Numbered from the stretch's first letter, positions 45,930 through 56,381 are shown. The stretch is 64,000 nucleotides of DNA from Paludibacterium yongneupense DSM 18731 (GCF_000422925.1 NZ_AUGZ01000004.1:62001-126000), one strand, 5' to 3'. Numbers and translations are program-made. Notes: a model not told the origin generated them from the letters alone.

Positions 45930-47591
45930 ATGTTCTGTGTTCAATGTGAGCAAACCATCCGTACGCCGCAAGGCGATGGCTGCAGTTTCGCGCGCGGCAT
46001 GTGCGGCAAGACCGGCGAAGTGTCCGATCTGCAAGACATGCTGGTTCACCTGTTGCAGGCCGTTTCGATCTATGCGCGGGCCGCGCGCACGGTCGGTGTG
46101 ATCGATGCCGAGATCGACAGCTATGTTCCGCAGGCGTTCTTCTCTACGCTGACCAATGTCAACTTCGATCCCGAGCGCATCGTCGACTTCAGCCGCCGGG
46201 CCGAAGCCTTCCGCGACAGTCTCAAGGCACGTTACGAAGCGGCCTGTGCCGTAGCGGGGCACGCACCGGCAACCCTGCCGGCCGCCGCCGCCTATCGTCT
46301 GCCGGCCAGCCGCGCCCTGATGCTCGGCGACGCGCCGATGTTCCTGCTCAATCGCGGACGCTCGGAGGTCGGCGACGATGTGATCGGTTTGCGCCTGCTG
46401 TGCCTGTATGGCCTCAAGGGAGCCGCCGCTTACATGGAACACGCGCGCGTGCTGGGGCAGAGCGATGCCGATGTGGCCGGCCGCTTCCACGACATCATGG
46501 CCTTCCTGGCCGAGGAACCGACCGACATGGGCGCGCTGTTGCAGTGCTCGATGGATATCGGTCAGCTCAATTACCGCGTGATGGCGATGCTCGATCTGGG
46601 CGAAACCGCGACCTTCGGTCACCCGGAACCCACCCGCGTCAATATGCGCGCGGTTCCGGGCAAGGCGATCCTGGTGTCCGGCCACGACTTGCACGATCTG
46701 GAACTGATCCTGCAACAGACGCAGGGCCGCGGCATCAATGTGTACACCAACGGCGAAATGCTGCCGGCTCATGCCTATCCCGCGTTCAAGAAATACCCGC
46801 ATCTTGTTGGTAACTATGGTAGCGCGTGGCAAAACCAGCAGCGCGAATTCGCGGCTTTCCCCGGCTCCATCGTGATGACTTCCAATTGTCTGATCGACCC
46901 TAACGTCGGCCAGTACGCCGAGCGCATTTTCACCCGCAGCATCGTCGGCTGGCCTGGCGTGACCCATATCGAAGGCAGCGACTTCAGTGTTGCCATCGAT
47001 GCGGCGCTGGCCATGCCCGGCTTCGCTCAGGCCGAAGAACCGGTCTATACCACGACCGGCTTCGCACATAATGCGCTGATGGGCGCGGCTCCGGCGGTGA
47101 TCGAACAGGTGAAGGCCGGCGCTATCCGCCATTTTTTCCTGATCGGCGGTTGCGACGGCGACAAGAGCGAGCGTAGCTACTACACCGACCTGGCGCGCGC
47201 CGTACCGCAGGATTGCCTGATCCTGACGCTGGCCTGCGGCAAGTTCCGCTTCAACTCGCTCGAGTTCGGCGATATCAACGGCATCCCGCGTTTCCTCGAT
47301 GTCGGCCAGTGCAACGACAGCTATTCGGCCATCCAGCTCGCGCTGGCACTGGCCGATGCCATGGGCTGCGGCGTAAACGACCTGCCGTTGTCGCTGGTGT
47401 TGTCCTGGTTCGAGCAAAAAGCCATCGTCGTCTTGCTGACCCTGCTGTCGCTGGGCATACGCAATATCCGCGTCGGCCCGACCACCCCGGGTTTCCTCAC
47501 CCCGAACCTGCTTGCCATCCTCAACGAGAAGTTCGGCCTGACGCTGATCGATACGGTCGAGTCCGACCTGGCCACCATGCTGAAGGCGTAA
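45930..47591 (+). CDS. hcp: Hybrid cluster protein (hydroxylamine / NO reductase)
   Basis: A 553-residue metalloenzyme with an N-terminal [2Fe-2S] site, Cys3, Cys6, Cys18, Cys25 (the spacing of the enterobacterial class), and a hybrid 4Fe-2S-2O cluster. Hybrid-cluster ligands are visible as the C-rich segments [21 protein letters not shown] and the late [18 protein letters not shown]. It reduces NO to nitrous oxide at low concentration and can reduce hydroxylamine. Controlled by NorR and sigma-54; hcr follows. Confidence 0.97.
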   Translation: MFCVQCEQTIRTPQGDGCSFARGMCGKTGEVSDLQDMLVHLLQAVSIYARAARTVGVIDAEIDSYVPQAFFSTLTNVNFDPERIVDFSRRAEAFRDSLKARYEAACAVAGHAPATLPAAAAYRLPASRALMLGDAPMFLLNRGRSEVGDDVIGLRLLCLYGLKGAAAYMEHARVLGQSDADVAGRFHDIMAFLAEEPTDMGALLQCSMDIGQLNYRVMAMLDLGETATFGHPEPTRVNMRAVPGKAILVSGHDLHDLELILQQTQGRGINVYTNGEMLPAHAYPAFKKYPHLVGNYGSAWQNQQREFAAFPGSIVMTSNCLIDPNVGQYAERIFTRSIVGWPGVTHIEGSDFSVAIDAALAMPGFAQAEEPVYTTTGFAHNALMGAAPAVIEQVKAGAIRHFFLIGGCDGDKSERSYYTDLARAVPQDCLILTLACGKFRFNSLEFGDINGIPRFLDVGQCNDSYSAIQLALALADAMGCGVNDLPLSLVLSWFEQKAIVVLLTLLSLGIRNIRVGPTTPGFLTPNLLAILNEKFGLTLIDTVESDLATMLKA

Positions 47592-47601
47592 AGCCGGTAT
47601 G

Positions 47602-47631
47602 CCGGCCGCGCTCTGGCGCGGCCGGTTTTTT
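47602..47631 (+). terminator. Strong intrinsic terminator between hcp and hcr
   Basis: A 10-bp stem CCGGCCGCGC / GCGCGGCCGG, four-base loop, then six T, 10 bases past the hcp stop and 13 before the hcr start. It should make hcr expression a fraction of hcp expression. Confidence 0.9.
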
Positions 47632-47644
47632 GCGAGTCGATTTC

Positions 47645-48685
47645 ATGACGCCCCTGATTTCATCCCCTGCGACTGTCTGGCAAGGCCTGGCCGCACTGCG
47701 CTGTCTCGCGCGGTGCGAACAGACGCCGGACAGCGCGAGTTTCGATTTTGCCTTGCCCACGGGCTTGCGCGCCGAGTTCCGCCCCGGCCAGTTCATCAGT
47801 CTGGGCCCGGTCATCGAGGGCAAGGCACAGTTTCGTGCCTATTCCATCGCCTCGAGCCCGGGCCAGGCACAGACCTTGACGCTCGGCATCAAGCGCGTCG
47901 AGGACGGCCTGGTGTCCAACTGGCTGTTCGACACGCTGCAAGCCGGCATGTCGGTCGACGCACTGGCGCCGGCCGGCGAGTTTTGTCTGGACATGGCGGC
48001 GCTGCCCGACGCGCTGCTGCTGCTGTCAGCCGGCAGCGGCATAACCCCGATGCTGTCGATGGCGCGTGCCGTGCTGGAAAGCGGGTGCGATGCTGCCGTG
48101 CATTTCGTGCATAGCGCGAGGAGCGAGGATGACTTGATGTTCGCCGCGGAACTGCAGGCGCTGGCGGCGCAGTATCCCACCTTTCGCCTCGAGCTGTTTC
48201 TGTCGCGTCCGACAGGGCGCCTTTCTTGCCATGCGGGCCGTCTCGATGCCGACCGGCTGGGTGCGCTGCTGCCGCGTGCGGCGCGCGTCCAGGTCTATAT
48301 GTGCGGCCAGGAAGGGTATATGGATATGGCGATGGCGGCGCTGCTGACGGCGGGTTTGCAGGCTGCGGCGATCCATCGCGAGAGCTTTGCCGCAAGCTCG
48401 AGCGTGGTGGCCGCCGATGCGCGCCGCTACCGCTTGTCGGTACCGGCCTTCGGCAGGCAGGCGACGATCGCCGCAGGCGAAAGTCTGCTCGATGCCCTTG
48501 AGCGCGAAGGGCTGCCCATCATCGGCGCCTGCCGCACCGGCGTCTGCGGTTCGTGCAAGTGTCGGGTGGTGGACGGCGAGGTCGAGTCTAGCAGCCAGCT
48601 GCCGCTGACGGCGCAGGAAATCGGGGCGGGCTACGTGCTGGCCTGCAGCAGCCATGCGAGTGGCGACCTGACGCTGGTCCTGTGA
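47645..48685 (+). CDS. hcr: NADH oxidoreductase for the hybrid cluster protein
   Basis: A 346-residue reductase that passes electrons from NADH to Hcp. An FAD-binding barrel (FRAYSIASSPG), an NAD domain (LLLSAGSGITPMLSMARAV; VYMCGQEGYMDMAM) and a C-terminal plant-type [2Fe-2S] ferredoxin domain with cysteines in GACRTGVCGSCKC. ATG at 47645; the frame extends far upstream through hcp but that is not hcr sequence. It must be read through the terminator after hcp or from its own promoter. Confidence 0.95.
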   Translation: MTPLISSPATVWQGLAALRCLARCEQTPDSASFDFALPTGLRAEFRPGQFISLGPVIEGKAQFRAYSIASSPGQAQTLTLGIKRVEDGLVSNWLFDTLQAGMSVDALAPAGEFCLDMAALPDALLLLSAGSGITPMLSMARAVLESGCDAAVHFVHSARSEDDLMFAAELQALAAQYPTFRLELFLSRPTGRLSCHAGRLDADRLGALLPRAARVQVYMCGQEGYMDMAMAALLTAGLQAAAIHRESFAASSSVVAADARRYRLSVPAFGRQATIAAGESLLDALEREGLPIIGACRTGVCGSCKCRVVDGEVESSSQLPLTAQEIGAGYVLACSSHASGDLTLVL

Positions 48686-48689
48686 GCGG

Positions 48690-48726
48690 GTGCGGGAAGA
48701 GGCCGGTCGCCGGCCTCTTCCCGCAC
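48690..48726 (+). terminator. Very long GC hairpin after hcr
   Basis: A perfect 17-bp stem (48690-48706 with 48710-48726) and three-base loop begin five bases past the hcr stop. No T-run follows; instead a second fold, CCCCCACCC-ATGGGGGG, lies at about 48735-48750. Likely an mRNA end stabiliser or terminator. Confidence 0.55.
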
Positions 48727-48879
48727 AGTGGTCCCCCACCCATGGGGGGGCTGCACGGCACGATGCCGGCTTTGCCAGCCCCGGCTGCCGCCTGCGCGAT
48801 CGCTTGCCAGCGCCGTTGCACTGTCCTATTGTCGTGGCTGGCACGGAAGCGCCGTGCCGCCGGTGAAAGGAGGCGCGGC

Positions 48880-50754
48880 GTGTTTGCCTGGTTCGAACAG
48901 CGGCTGGATCCGTATCCCGAGCGCGAACCGCCGCCATTGCCGGCGCGCTTTCTTGCTTTCGTCTGGGCTTCGACCCGCGGCTTGCGCGGTCTGATCGCGG
49001 CGATGACGCTGCTGACGGCGTTCATCGGCGCCTTTGAAGCGGTTCTGTTCGGCATGCTCGGACGTATCGTCGACTGGCTGGGCCGGGTGCCGCCGTCCGC
49101 GTTCTGGACGATGGAGCGCGAGCCGCTGCTGTGGCTCGCCGGGGTCGTGCTGGCCAGCCCGCTCGTCGTCGCGGCGCAGACACTGATCAAGTATCAGGCC
49201 CTTTCTTCCAATTATCCCATGCGGCTGCGCTGGGATTTCCACCGCCTGCTGCTCGGCCAGAGCCTGAGTTTCTATCAGGACGAATTTGCGGGCCGGGTCG
49301 CGACCAAGGTGATGCAGACGGCGATGGCCGTGCGCGACATGGTGATGATCGTCGCCGATATTCTGGTTTTCGTGGTTATCTACTTCGTTTCCATCGTCGC
49401 CGTCGTCGGTTCTTTCGATCGCTTCCTGCTGCTGCCCTTCCTGGTCTGGCTCGCCTGTTATCTGCTGACGCTGTTCCATTTCGTGCCGCGCCTCGGACGC
49501 GTCGCGTCGCAGCAGGCCGACGCCCGCTCGCTGATGACGGGGCGTATCACCGACGCCTATACCAATATCGCCACCGTCAAACTGTTCTCGCATGCGCGGC
49601 GGGAGGCGGCGTTCGCGCGCTCGGCGATGCAGGAGTTCATGCAGTCTTCCTATCGCCAGATGCGGCTGGTGGGGAGCTTCGAGGTCGTCAACCATAGCCT
49701 GAACGTTCTGTTGGTCGCGGGGTGTGCGGCGGTGGCGCTCTGGCAGTGGCGCCATGGCCGGCTCGGCGTGGGCGCGGTGGCGGCGTCGACGGCGATGGCC
49801 TTGCGGCTGAACGGCATTTCGCACTGGATCATGTGGGAAATGGCCTCGCTGTTCGAGCATATCGGGACCGTGCAGGATGGCATCGCCACCTTGTCGCGTC
49901 CGGTTGCCGTGCCCGATCGCACCCTGGCCGCGCCCCTCGCCGTCGATCGCGGTGAAATCCGCTTCGAGCGGGTCACGTTCGCCTATGGCGGGAGCCAGGC
50001 GGTGCTGGACGACGTCTCGCTGACGATACGTTCGGGCGAGAAGATCGGCCTGGTCGGCCCCTCCGGCGCCGGCAAGTCGACGCTGGTCAATCTGCTGCTG
50101 CGTTTTTACGACCTCGAGCAAGGGCGCATCCTGATCGACGGTCAGGACATTGCCGGCGTAACGCAGCAGAGTTTGCGCCGCCAGATCGGCATGGTGACCC
50201 AGGACACCTCGCTACTGCACCGCTCTGTGCGCGAGAACATCCTCTATGGCCGTCCCGAAGCCGGCGACGAGGACATGCGGCTGGCCGCCAGCCGCGCGCA
50301 AGCGCTGGACTTCATCCTGGCGCTCGTCGACGCGAGCGGGCGCCGTGGCTTTGACGCCCATGTCGGTGAGCGCGGGGTCAAATTATCGGGCGGCCAGCGC
50401 CAGCGCATCGCCATTGCCCGCGTCCTGCTCAAGGATGCCCCCATCCTGTTGCTGGACGAGGCGACCAGCGCGCTCGACTCCGAGGTCGAAGCCGCGATCC
50501 AGAGCTGTCTGTACCGTCTGATGGAAGGCAAGACCGTGCTGGCCATCGCGCACCGTTTGTCGACGCTGGTGGCAATGGATCGTCTGATCGTGATGGATCG
50601 CGGGCGTATCGTGGAAGAAGGCCGTCACGCCGCGCTGCTGGCGCGCGGCGGTTTGTATGCCCGTCTATGGGCGCACCAGAGCGGCGGGTTTCTCGGCGCG
50701 GACGGCATGGCGTCTTCCGGCGACGAGCGCGCAGGGCGGCGCATGCCGGGCTGA
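48880..50754 (+). CDS. ABC exporter, fused membrane and ATPase domains
   Basis: A 624-residue half-transporter: six membrane helices (about 40-320) and an ATPase domain (about 345-590) with GPSGAGKST (Walker A), the signature KLSGGQRQR, ILLLDEATSALD (Walker B) and the IAHRLSTL switch. It works as a homodimer or with a partner. GTG at 48880 is chosen because a perfect AAGGAGG lies six bases upstream and the protein then has normal length; the frame is open up to 48682. Resembles multidrug/lipid-type exporters; substrate unknown. Confidence 0.9.
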   Translation: MFAWFEQRLDPYPEREPPPLPARFLAFVWASTRGLRGLIAAMTLLTAFIGAFEAVLFGMLGRIVDWLGRVPPSAFWTMEREPLLWLAGVVLASPLVVAAQTLIKYQALSSNYPMRLRWDFHRLLLGQSLSFYQDEFAGRVATKVMQTAMAVRDMVMIVADILVFVVIYFVSIVAVVGSFDRFLLLPFLVWLACYLLTLFHFVPRLGRVASQQADARSLMTGRITDAYTNIATVKLFSHARREAAFARSAMQEFMQSSYRQMRLVGSFEVVNHSLNVLLVAGCAAVALWQWRHGRLGVGAVAASTAMALRLNGISHWIMWEMASLFEHIGTVQDGIATLSRPVAVPDRTLAAPLAVDRGEIRFERVTFAYGGSQAVLDDVSLTIRSGEKIGLVGPSGAGKSTLVNLLLRFYDLEQGRILIDGQDIAGVTQQSLRRQIGMVTQDTSLLHRSVRENILYGRPEAGDEDMRLAASRAQALDFILALVDASGRRGFDAHVGERGVKLSGGQRQRIAIARVLLKDAPILLLDEATSALDSEVEAAIQSCLYRLMEGKTVLAIAHRLSTLVAMDRLIVMDRGRIVEEGRHAALLARGGLYARLWAHQSGGFLGADGMASSGDERAGRRMPG

Positions 50755-50771
50755 GCTGCGGCCATCATGGC

Positions 50772-52385
50772 TCAGGCCAGGCGGTACCCGGATAGCGTGC
50801 GCTCTATGTCTGCGGTTTCCCCGCGCAGCGCGCGGGCGGTCGCGGCCGCGCCGTCGGCGCCGCTGGCGTTGCGTTCGGTCATCGAGGCGATATCCTCGAC
50901 CCGGCGCGCCATGGCATTGCTCGTCCTGCTTTGCTCTTCGATCGCCGCGGCGATATCGGCGACCTGTTCCATCACCGCCTGATGGCCCTGGCGGATGGCC
51001 TGTATCGAATCTCCCGCCTGCGCGGCGTCCCCGGCCTGTCGGTCGACGCGTTCAAGCAGATGCTGCATGCCGTCGACCGCCGCGCCGGTGCCCTGTTCTA
51101 TCGTCTGTATGATGCCGGCAATTTCCCCGGTCGAGCTTTGCGTGCGTTCCGCCAGTTTTCTCACTTCGTCGGCGACCACGGCGAAACCGCGTCCGGATTC
51201 GCCGGCGCGTGCCGCCTCGATGGCCGCATTCAGCGCCAGCAGATTGGTCTGTTCCGCGATACCTCGAATCACGCCGACCACACTGGCGATCGCTTCGCCC
51301 TGGCCGCGCAAGGCATCGACCTGGGCCGATGCCTGTTTGACGTGGTCCGCTATCAGGCGGATGCCTTCCACGGTATTCAGAATGATGCCGCCGCCCTGGT
51401 CGGCCTTGGCGGCTGCATCCAGAGCCAGCGCGCGTGCTTCCTGCGCCCGTGCGGCGATGTGGTCGATGCTGGTCGTCATTTGTTCGATGGCGGCGGCCAG
51501 GCTGGCCGAGTCCTCGCTCTGTTGCCGACTGGCTGCAGCGATGCGGGTGCTGCCGGCCGCCATCTCGTCCGCCGCGAAATGGATATGGCCGATCGAGTCG
51601 CGCACCTGCCCCAGGCTCTGCTGTAAACGCGCGAGCAAGCGATTGAAGGCGCCGAGCAGTTCTCCCACTTCATCTCCCCGTGCGATCGGCGCGCGCGCGG
51701 CGAAGTCCAGGTTTTCTTCGATTTCGACCATTGCGGTGCGTGCGGAACGGACTGCCGATACCACGGTACGCCAGATGATCTGCGTGTTGATGGCCAGCAG
51801 GGCGATAAACAGCACGCAGACCGAGATTTCAATCAACTTGGCACGCTGATAGGCGATCAGCGCGTTTTCCTTGTACTGACGCGCGATCCCGGTCTTGTGC
51901 TTGATATGCAGCGCCATCAGGTCCTGCATCCTGTTGGCCAGTGGCCTCAGCTCTTGCAGATAGGCGGCACGCCCGAGGGAAGGGTCGGTCATGACCCTGG
52001 TGCGCAGCAGATCTTTCTTCGCCGTCGCCTGTTCCGCCAGCGCCCGCTCCTGCGCCCAGATGTCGCGGTCGGCATCGTCGTCGACCAGCGGACCATAGGC
52101 CTGGATACCGGCGACGAAGTCGCCCCAATTACCAGCCAGGCTTTTCTGACGATCTTGCGCTTCGGCCGGCGACTGCGCCGAAATCAGAAACGAAATATCG
52201 ATGCGGGCCTTGTAGAACGAAGACATGGTGTCGTGCAGGCGCACGACACCGGGCAGGGTGGTGGTATTGACTTGATCCAGACGCTGCTGGAATAGCGCGC
52301 TCTGCTGCAGGGCGACGCCTCCAATCGCCAGCAGACCGACGACGCCGGTGACGACGAGAATGATCAGACGATGAGTGATGCGCAT
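50772..52385 (-). CDS. Methyl-accepting chemotaxis protein with four-helix-bundle sensor
   Basis: A 537-residue chemoreceptor: first helix at about 8-28, a 4HB_MCP-type periplasmic bundle (about 30-185), second helix (about 186-207), HAMP (to about 262) and a signalling domain with [20 protein letters not shown]. Ligand unknown. ATG at 52385 with GAGGAG upstream. It converges with the ABC exporter gene. Confidence 0.95.
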   Translation of the reverse strand: MRITHRLIILVVTGVVGLLAIGGVALQQSALFQQRLDQVNTTTLPGVVRLHDTMSSFYKARIDISFLISAQSPAEAQDRQKSLAGNWGDFVAGIQAYGPLVDDDADRDIWAQERALAEQATAKKDLLRTRVMTDPSLGRAAYLQELRPLANRMQDLMALHIKHKTGIARQYKENALIAYQRAKLIEISVCVLFIALLAINTQIIWRTVVSAVRSARTAMVEIEENLDFAARAPIARGDEVGELLGAFNRLLARLQQSLGQVRDSIGHIHFAADEMAAGSTRIAAASRQQSEDSASLAAAIEQMTTSIDHIAARAQEARALALDAAAKADQGGGIILNTVEGIRLIADHVKQASAQVDALRGQGEAIASVVGVIRGIAEQTNLLALNAAIEAARAGESGRGFAVVADEVRKLAERTQSSTGEIAGIIQTIEQGTGAAVDGMQHLLERVDRQAGDAAQAGDSIQAIRQGHQAVMEQVADIAAAIEEQSRTSNAMARRVEDIASMTERNASGADGAAATARALRGETADIERTLSGYRLA

Positions 52386-52878
52386 GCGGACTCCTCTTTT
52401 TTGTGGTCTGGTGGTCAGGCCAGTTTGGCCTATCTTACAAATACTGACCGCTTTTGCCTAGTGTTTCCCTATCAATGCAAGGGGAATCCCGTACGAGGGC
52501 CGACTGACATGAAAAGACGCCGCCCTGTCAAAAAGACCGCTTGAGGTCGCATCGACTTCCATTTCGAGTGGTGCGAATCCGTCCGGGCGCAAAGCGTCGG
52601 CCGGTTCTGCCTCGTCGAGGCCGTTGCCGGCTTCATGTCTGCGGTGCGGCGCGCCGGGCAATGGTGCAGTGCCGAATAAGCATTATTTGCTCAAGTATCG
52701 GTGCCGTGCAGTGCACTAGTCTGGTGTAGGCAGACACGGTGGTGCGCCGACTCTCTGCGCTCCGGGTGCCTGATGGTTGTGAACCGGGTCTATGCCTCCC
52801 TCCCTGCGGAAGGAGACATCTACCCTCCGTGCCGGTTTCTGTTGCACGGTAAGTCTCGGTACGGGAAAAGGACCTACT
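52386..52878. other. Long intergenic region between divergent chemoreceptor and REC-GGDEF-EAL genes
   Basis: No convincing gene. It must hold both promoters. A GTGCA-G-TGCAC palindrome lies at about 52710-52720. I looked for a c-di-GMP riboswitch and found no match to its conserved core. The last 140 bases are a long GC-rich leader for the downstream gene. Confidence 0.4.
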
Positions 52879-54609
52879 ATGGATGTGACGTTCAATGCGC
52901 TCTGTCAGCGCGTGCTGCTGCTGGAAAACGATGAAGCGGGCGGTTTCCGGATTCGCGATCAGCTGGTCTCGACCGGCCTGGCGAGAGAGGTGAGCTGTAT
53001 CGTGTCGCTGGAGATGCTGCAGCGCGAGCTCGAAAACCGTCCGCCTGACATGATCGTGGCCGAGTATCCCTTGCGCTGTATTGATGGTTTGGCGGTACTG
53101 CGGTTTCGCAATCGCTACGCGTCCGGCTTGCCGCTGATTTTCGTCTCCGACCTGTCTTGCGACAACGATGTGATCGAGGCGATGTGCCTCGGATGCAGCG
53201 ATCTCGTGTTCTGGATACATTTGAGCGAGCTGCCCGCAATGGTGCGGTGCGTCCTGGCCGAGGTCGAGCTGCACCGGGCGCTGTCTCCGCTGGACGAGAC
53301 GGGATCGGTTATGGACGAAGAGTTCGATGCCGAAACCGGCCTGCCCGGCCACGACCGTTTCATGGCGCAGCTGGATGCCCGTTGTCGCGGTCATGCGATG
53401 CTGCATGGAATGGTACTGCTCGTGATCGAGCTGGGAGCGGTCGAGATGGTCGGCGAAAGCGAAGGTTCCGGTCTGCACGCGGCGGGCGTTCTCGAGCATA
53501 CGGTCGAGCGCCTGAGCAAGTGGCTCGACGTCGACGACCTGGTGGCCCGCATCGGCGCATTTCGGTTTGCCATCGTACTCGGCGGCGAGGACGCCCGCGC
53601 GTCCGCATGGGTTCCGCTGTTGCTGGAGCGTCTGCGCGACCCGATTCTGATCGCCGGACAATTCTGGTCGCTGCCGGTCTATAGCGGACTCGCGCGCTAC
53701 CCGGAAGACGGAGCGGATGCAGTCGCCCTGATGCACAGTGCCGAATACGAGTTGCGCAGTTCCGAACGCGATGCGGTGTGCCGGCACCGGGTGTGCCACG
53801 GACCGAGGACGGAGACGCAGCAGCGCCAGCAGGTGGAGGACGAGTTGCGTGCGGCGCTGGAGCCGGATGGCGGCTTGCAATTGCTGTATCAACCGCAGGC
53901 CGAGCTGGCGGGGGGGCGCATCATCGGGCTCGAGGCCGTACTGTGCTGGCACCATCCGCGGCTGGGCATACTCAAGGCAGGCGATTTTGTCCCTCTGGCC
54001 GAGTTCTGCGGCCTGATGCCGCTGCTCGACTGCTGGGTGCTGAACCAGGGGTGCCTGCAACTGCGTAAATGGCGCGAGGCAGGCGTGCAGGCGCCCTGCC
54101 TGTCGCTGAACCTGTCGCCCGGGCTGTTTTTTGCCGGCACCCTGATCGGCGATCTGGAGGGCGTGCTGCATCTTCACGGCATCGAAGCGGGAGCGCTGGA
54201 GCTGGGGCTGAGCGAGGCGGCGACGATGCGCGATCCCAAGTTCTGTGTGGATACCATGCTACGCCTGCGCGCCTTGGGCCTGAAACTGTCGTTCAAGGAC
54301 TTCGGCAGCGGCTATTCCAGCCTGGTTTCGCTCAAGCGCTTTCCGCTCACGCGTCTGAAGCTCGATCGCAGCTTCGTGCAGGGCATCGCCGACGATCCCG
54401 GCGATCTGGCCATCGTACGCGCCTTGATCGCGCTCGCGCACGAGTTGTGCCTGGACGTGGTGGCGGATGAGGTGGAAACCCGGGAGCAGATGATCCTGCT
54501 GATCGAGGCCAAGTGCGAGGCCTTGCAGGGGTATCTGTTCAGTCCGCCGGTTAGCGCCGAGGCCTGTCGCAGCATGTTGCTCGGCGGATTCGTGCTGCAG
54601 ATTGACTGA
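52879..54609 (+). CDS. Degenerate REC-GGDEF-EAL protein, probably catalytically inactive
   Basis: A 576-residue cytosolic protein with three c-di-GMP-pathway domains, each lacking key residues. The receiver-like domain (about 10-130) has Glu62 where the phosphorylated Asp should be and no conserved lysine. The GGDEF domain (about 150-300) reads GAFRF at the active site. The EAL domain (about 325-570) has EAV (352-354), Asn411, Lys494 and Gln550, but Gly443 replaces the Glu of E-x-T-E, Lys473 replaces the first Asp of DDFG and Asp530 replaces Glu of AEGVE. Likely a c-di-GMP or protein-binding regulator. ATG at 52879 with AAGGA upstream. Confidence 0.88.
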   Translation: MDVTFNALCQRVLLLENDEAGGFRIRDQLVSTGLAREVSCIVSLEMLQRELENRPPDMIVAEYPLRCIDGLAVLRFRNRYASGLPLIFVSDLSCDNDVIEAMCLGCSDLVFWIHLSELPAMVRCVLAEVELHRALSPLDETGSVMDEEFDAETGLPGHDRFMAQLDARCRGHAMLHGMVLLVIELGAVEMVGESEGSGLHAAGVLEHTVERLSKWLDVDDLVARIGAFRFAIVLGGEDARASAWVPLLLERLRDPILIAGQFWSLPVYSGLARYPEDGADAVALMHSAEYELRSSERDAVCRHRVCHGPRTETQQRQQVEDELRAALEPDGGLQLLYQPQAELAGGRIIGLEAVLCWHHPRLGILKAGDFVPLAEFCGLMPLLDCWVLNQGCLQLRKWREAGVQAPCLSLNLSPGLFFAGTLIGDLEGVLHLHGIEAGALELGLSEAATMRDPKFCVDTMLRLRALGLKLSFKDFGSGYSSLVSLKRFPLTRLKLDRSFVQGIADDPGDLAIVRALIALAHELCLDVVADEVETREQMILLIEAKCEALQGYLFSPPVSAEACRSMLLGGFVLQID

Positions 54610-54726
54610 GGGCCGGCCCCTTGCCGGCCAGACGGGCCGGTTCGCGCAGACCTGTGCGTGCATCGGTTCGTTCTCTATTGTCGCGCCCGCCCGCCTGGGC
54701 GGGCGTTCATCGTGAATTGCCGTAAT

Positions 54727-54755
54727 TTGACAAGAAATCAGTAAAAAAATCTGAT
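54727..54755 (+). promoter_or_regulatory. Candidate sigma-70 promoter of lysP
   Basis: Perfect TTGACA (54727-54732), 17 bases, then TCTGAT (54750-54755). It gives a leader of about 130 bases. I see no lysine-riboswitch core in that leader. Confidence 0.55.
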
Positions 54756-54890
54756 AAAGGCTGGAAGTTCAGCAGGATCGCTGCCAAAATTTGCCGTTTC
54801 CCCGCGAAAAAAACCAAGGTTCTGATTGCGCAGGCGCATCGCCAGCGGGGGCGGTGCTGCGATCGAATCCAAGAGATACGGCCTCATATT

Positions 54891-56381
54891 ATGGAAAACA
54901 ATCAAGAACAGCCTGGGCTGCGCCGTGCGCTGCAGGCGCGGCATCTGTCCATGCTGGCAATAGGCGGCTCGATCGGGACCGGGCTTTTTCTGGCCTCCGG
55001 CGCCACCGTTGCCTCTGCCGGACCCGGCGGCGCGCTGCTGGCCTATGGACTGATCGGAGTCATGGTTTATTTTTTGATGACCAGCCTCGGTGAAATGGCC
55101 GCCTTCATGCCGGTTTCCGGTTCCTTCCAGGTGTATGGATCGGAATTCGTCGACCCGGCCTTCGGCTTTGCCCTCGGCTGGAACTACTGGTACAACTGGG
55201 CGGTCACCATTGCCGTCGAGCTGGCCGCGGCGGCCATCATCATGCATTACTGGTTTCCCGCCTATCCGGGATGGTGGTGGAGCGCGGGTTTTCTGGTGCT
55301 GATCTTTGCGCTCAACTATTTTTCGGTCAAGGGCTTCGGCGAGGCCGAATACTGGTTTTCGCTGTTGAAAGTCGTCACCATCATCGCTTTCATCGCGATC
55401 GGCGTGCTGATGATCTCCGGCATCATGCGCCATCCACCCGTCAAGGGGTTCGCGCCGGGGCTGACGACCTTCACCTATGGTGCCGGACCGTTCGTCGGCG
55501 GCATGCCGGCCTTTATCGGAGTGGCGATGATCGTCGGTTTTTCCTTCCAGGGGACGGAACTGATCGGTGTCGCTGCCGGTGAGTCGGAGCGGCCGGGCCA
55601 GACCATCCCGCGAGCCGTGCGGCAGATTTTCTGGCGTATCCTGATGTTTTACGCCTTGTCCATTCTGGTGATCGGACTGATCCTGCCGTACAACGATCCG
55701 TCGCTGCTGAAGAATGGCGTCGAGGATGTCGGCGCGAGTCCGTTCACCCTGGTGTTTCAACGCGCAGGGCTGGCCTTCGCTGCCAGCCTGATGAATGCGG
55801 TGATTCTGACTGCCGTGCTGTCCGCCGGTAATTCCGGCATGTATGCCTCCACGCGCATGCTCTACACCATGGCGCACAACAAGATGGCGCCGCGCCTGTT
55901 CTCGCGGCTGACCGACAACGGCGTGCCGCGCAATGCCTTATATGCGACGGCGCTGGTGGCCTGCCTGTGTTTCCTGACCTCGCTGGCGAATAACAATGCC
56001 GTCTATCTGTGGCTGCTCAATTCGTCGGGAATGACCGGTTTCATCGCCTGGCTCGGCATCGCGATCTGCCACTACCGCTTCCGTCGCTCTTATGTCCATC
56101 AAGGCTACGATCTCGACCGCCTGCACTATCGGGCGCGCTGGTTTCCCCTGGGGCCCTTGTTTGCATTCGGTTTATGCCTGGCCATCATGCTTGGGCAGAA
56201 CTACGCCGCCTTCATGGCGCGTCAAATCGACTGGAACGGAATCATCGCGACGTATATCGGGATTCCACTGTTCGCGTTGTTCTGGTTCGGGTACAAATTC
56301 AAGCACAAGACGCGCATGATTCCCTTGCACCGGATCCGCCTGGCCGAGCATCACCGTTTGTTGCAGCGGGATGCGAAGTAA
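54891..56381 (+). CDS. lysP: Lysine-specific permease
   Basis: A 496-residue amino-acid-polyamine-organocation permease with twelve helices. The start, LRRALQARHLSMLAIGGSIG, and TGLFLASG, the FQGTELIGVAAGESE segment and the PRNALYATALVACLCFLTS region closely match LysP, which imports lysine with protons and, in enterobacteria, also acts as a co-sensor for CadC. No cad genes here. ATG at 54891 after AAGAGA. Confidence 0.9.
   Translation: MENNQEQPGLRRALQARHLSMLAIGGSIGTGLFLASGATVASAGPGGALLAYGLIGVMVYFLMTSLGEMAAFMPVSGSFQVYGSEFVDPAFGFALGWNYWYNWAVTIAVELAAAAIIMHYWFPAYPGWWWSAGFLVLIFALNYFSVKGFGEAEYWFSLLKVVTIIAFIAIGVLMISGIMRHPPVKGFAPGLTTFTYGAGPFVGGMPAFIGVAMIVGFSFQGTELIGVAAGESERPGQTIPRAVRQIFWRILMFYALSILVIGLILPYNDPSLLKNGVEDVGASPFTLVFQRAGLAFAASLMNAVILTAVLSAGNSGMYASTRMLYTMAHNKMAPRLFSRLTDNGVPRNALYATALVACLCFLTSLANNNAVYLWLLNSSGMTGFIAWLGIAICHYRFRRSYVHQGYDLDRLHYRARWFPLGPLFAFGLCLAIMLGQNYAAFMARQIDWNGIIATYIGIPLFALFWFGYKFKHKTRMIPLHRIRLAEHHRLLQRDAK

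Noticed and set aside
52386-52878. A c-di-GMP riboswitch upstream of the REC-GGDEF-EAL gene
   Set aside because: No match to the conserved GEMM core or its tetraloop-receptor arrangement could be found by eye.
54756-54890. A lysine riboswitch in the lysP leader
   Set aside because: The leader lacks the conserved lysine-aptamer core; only a long untranslated stretch is seen.
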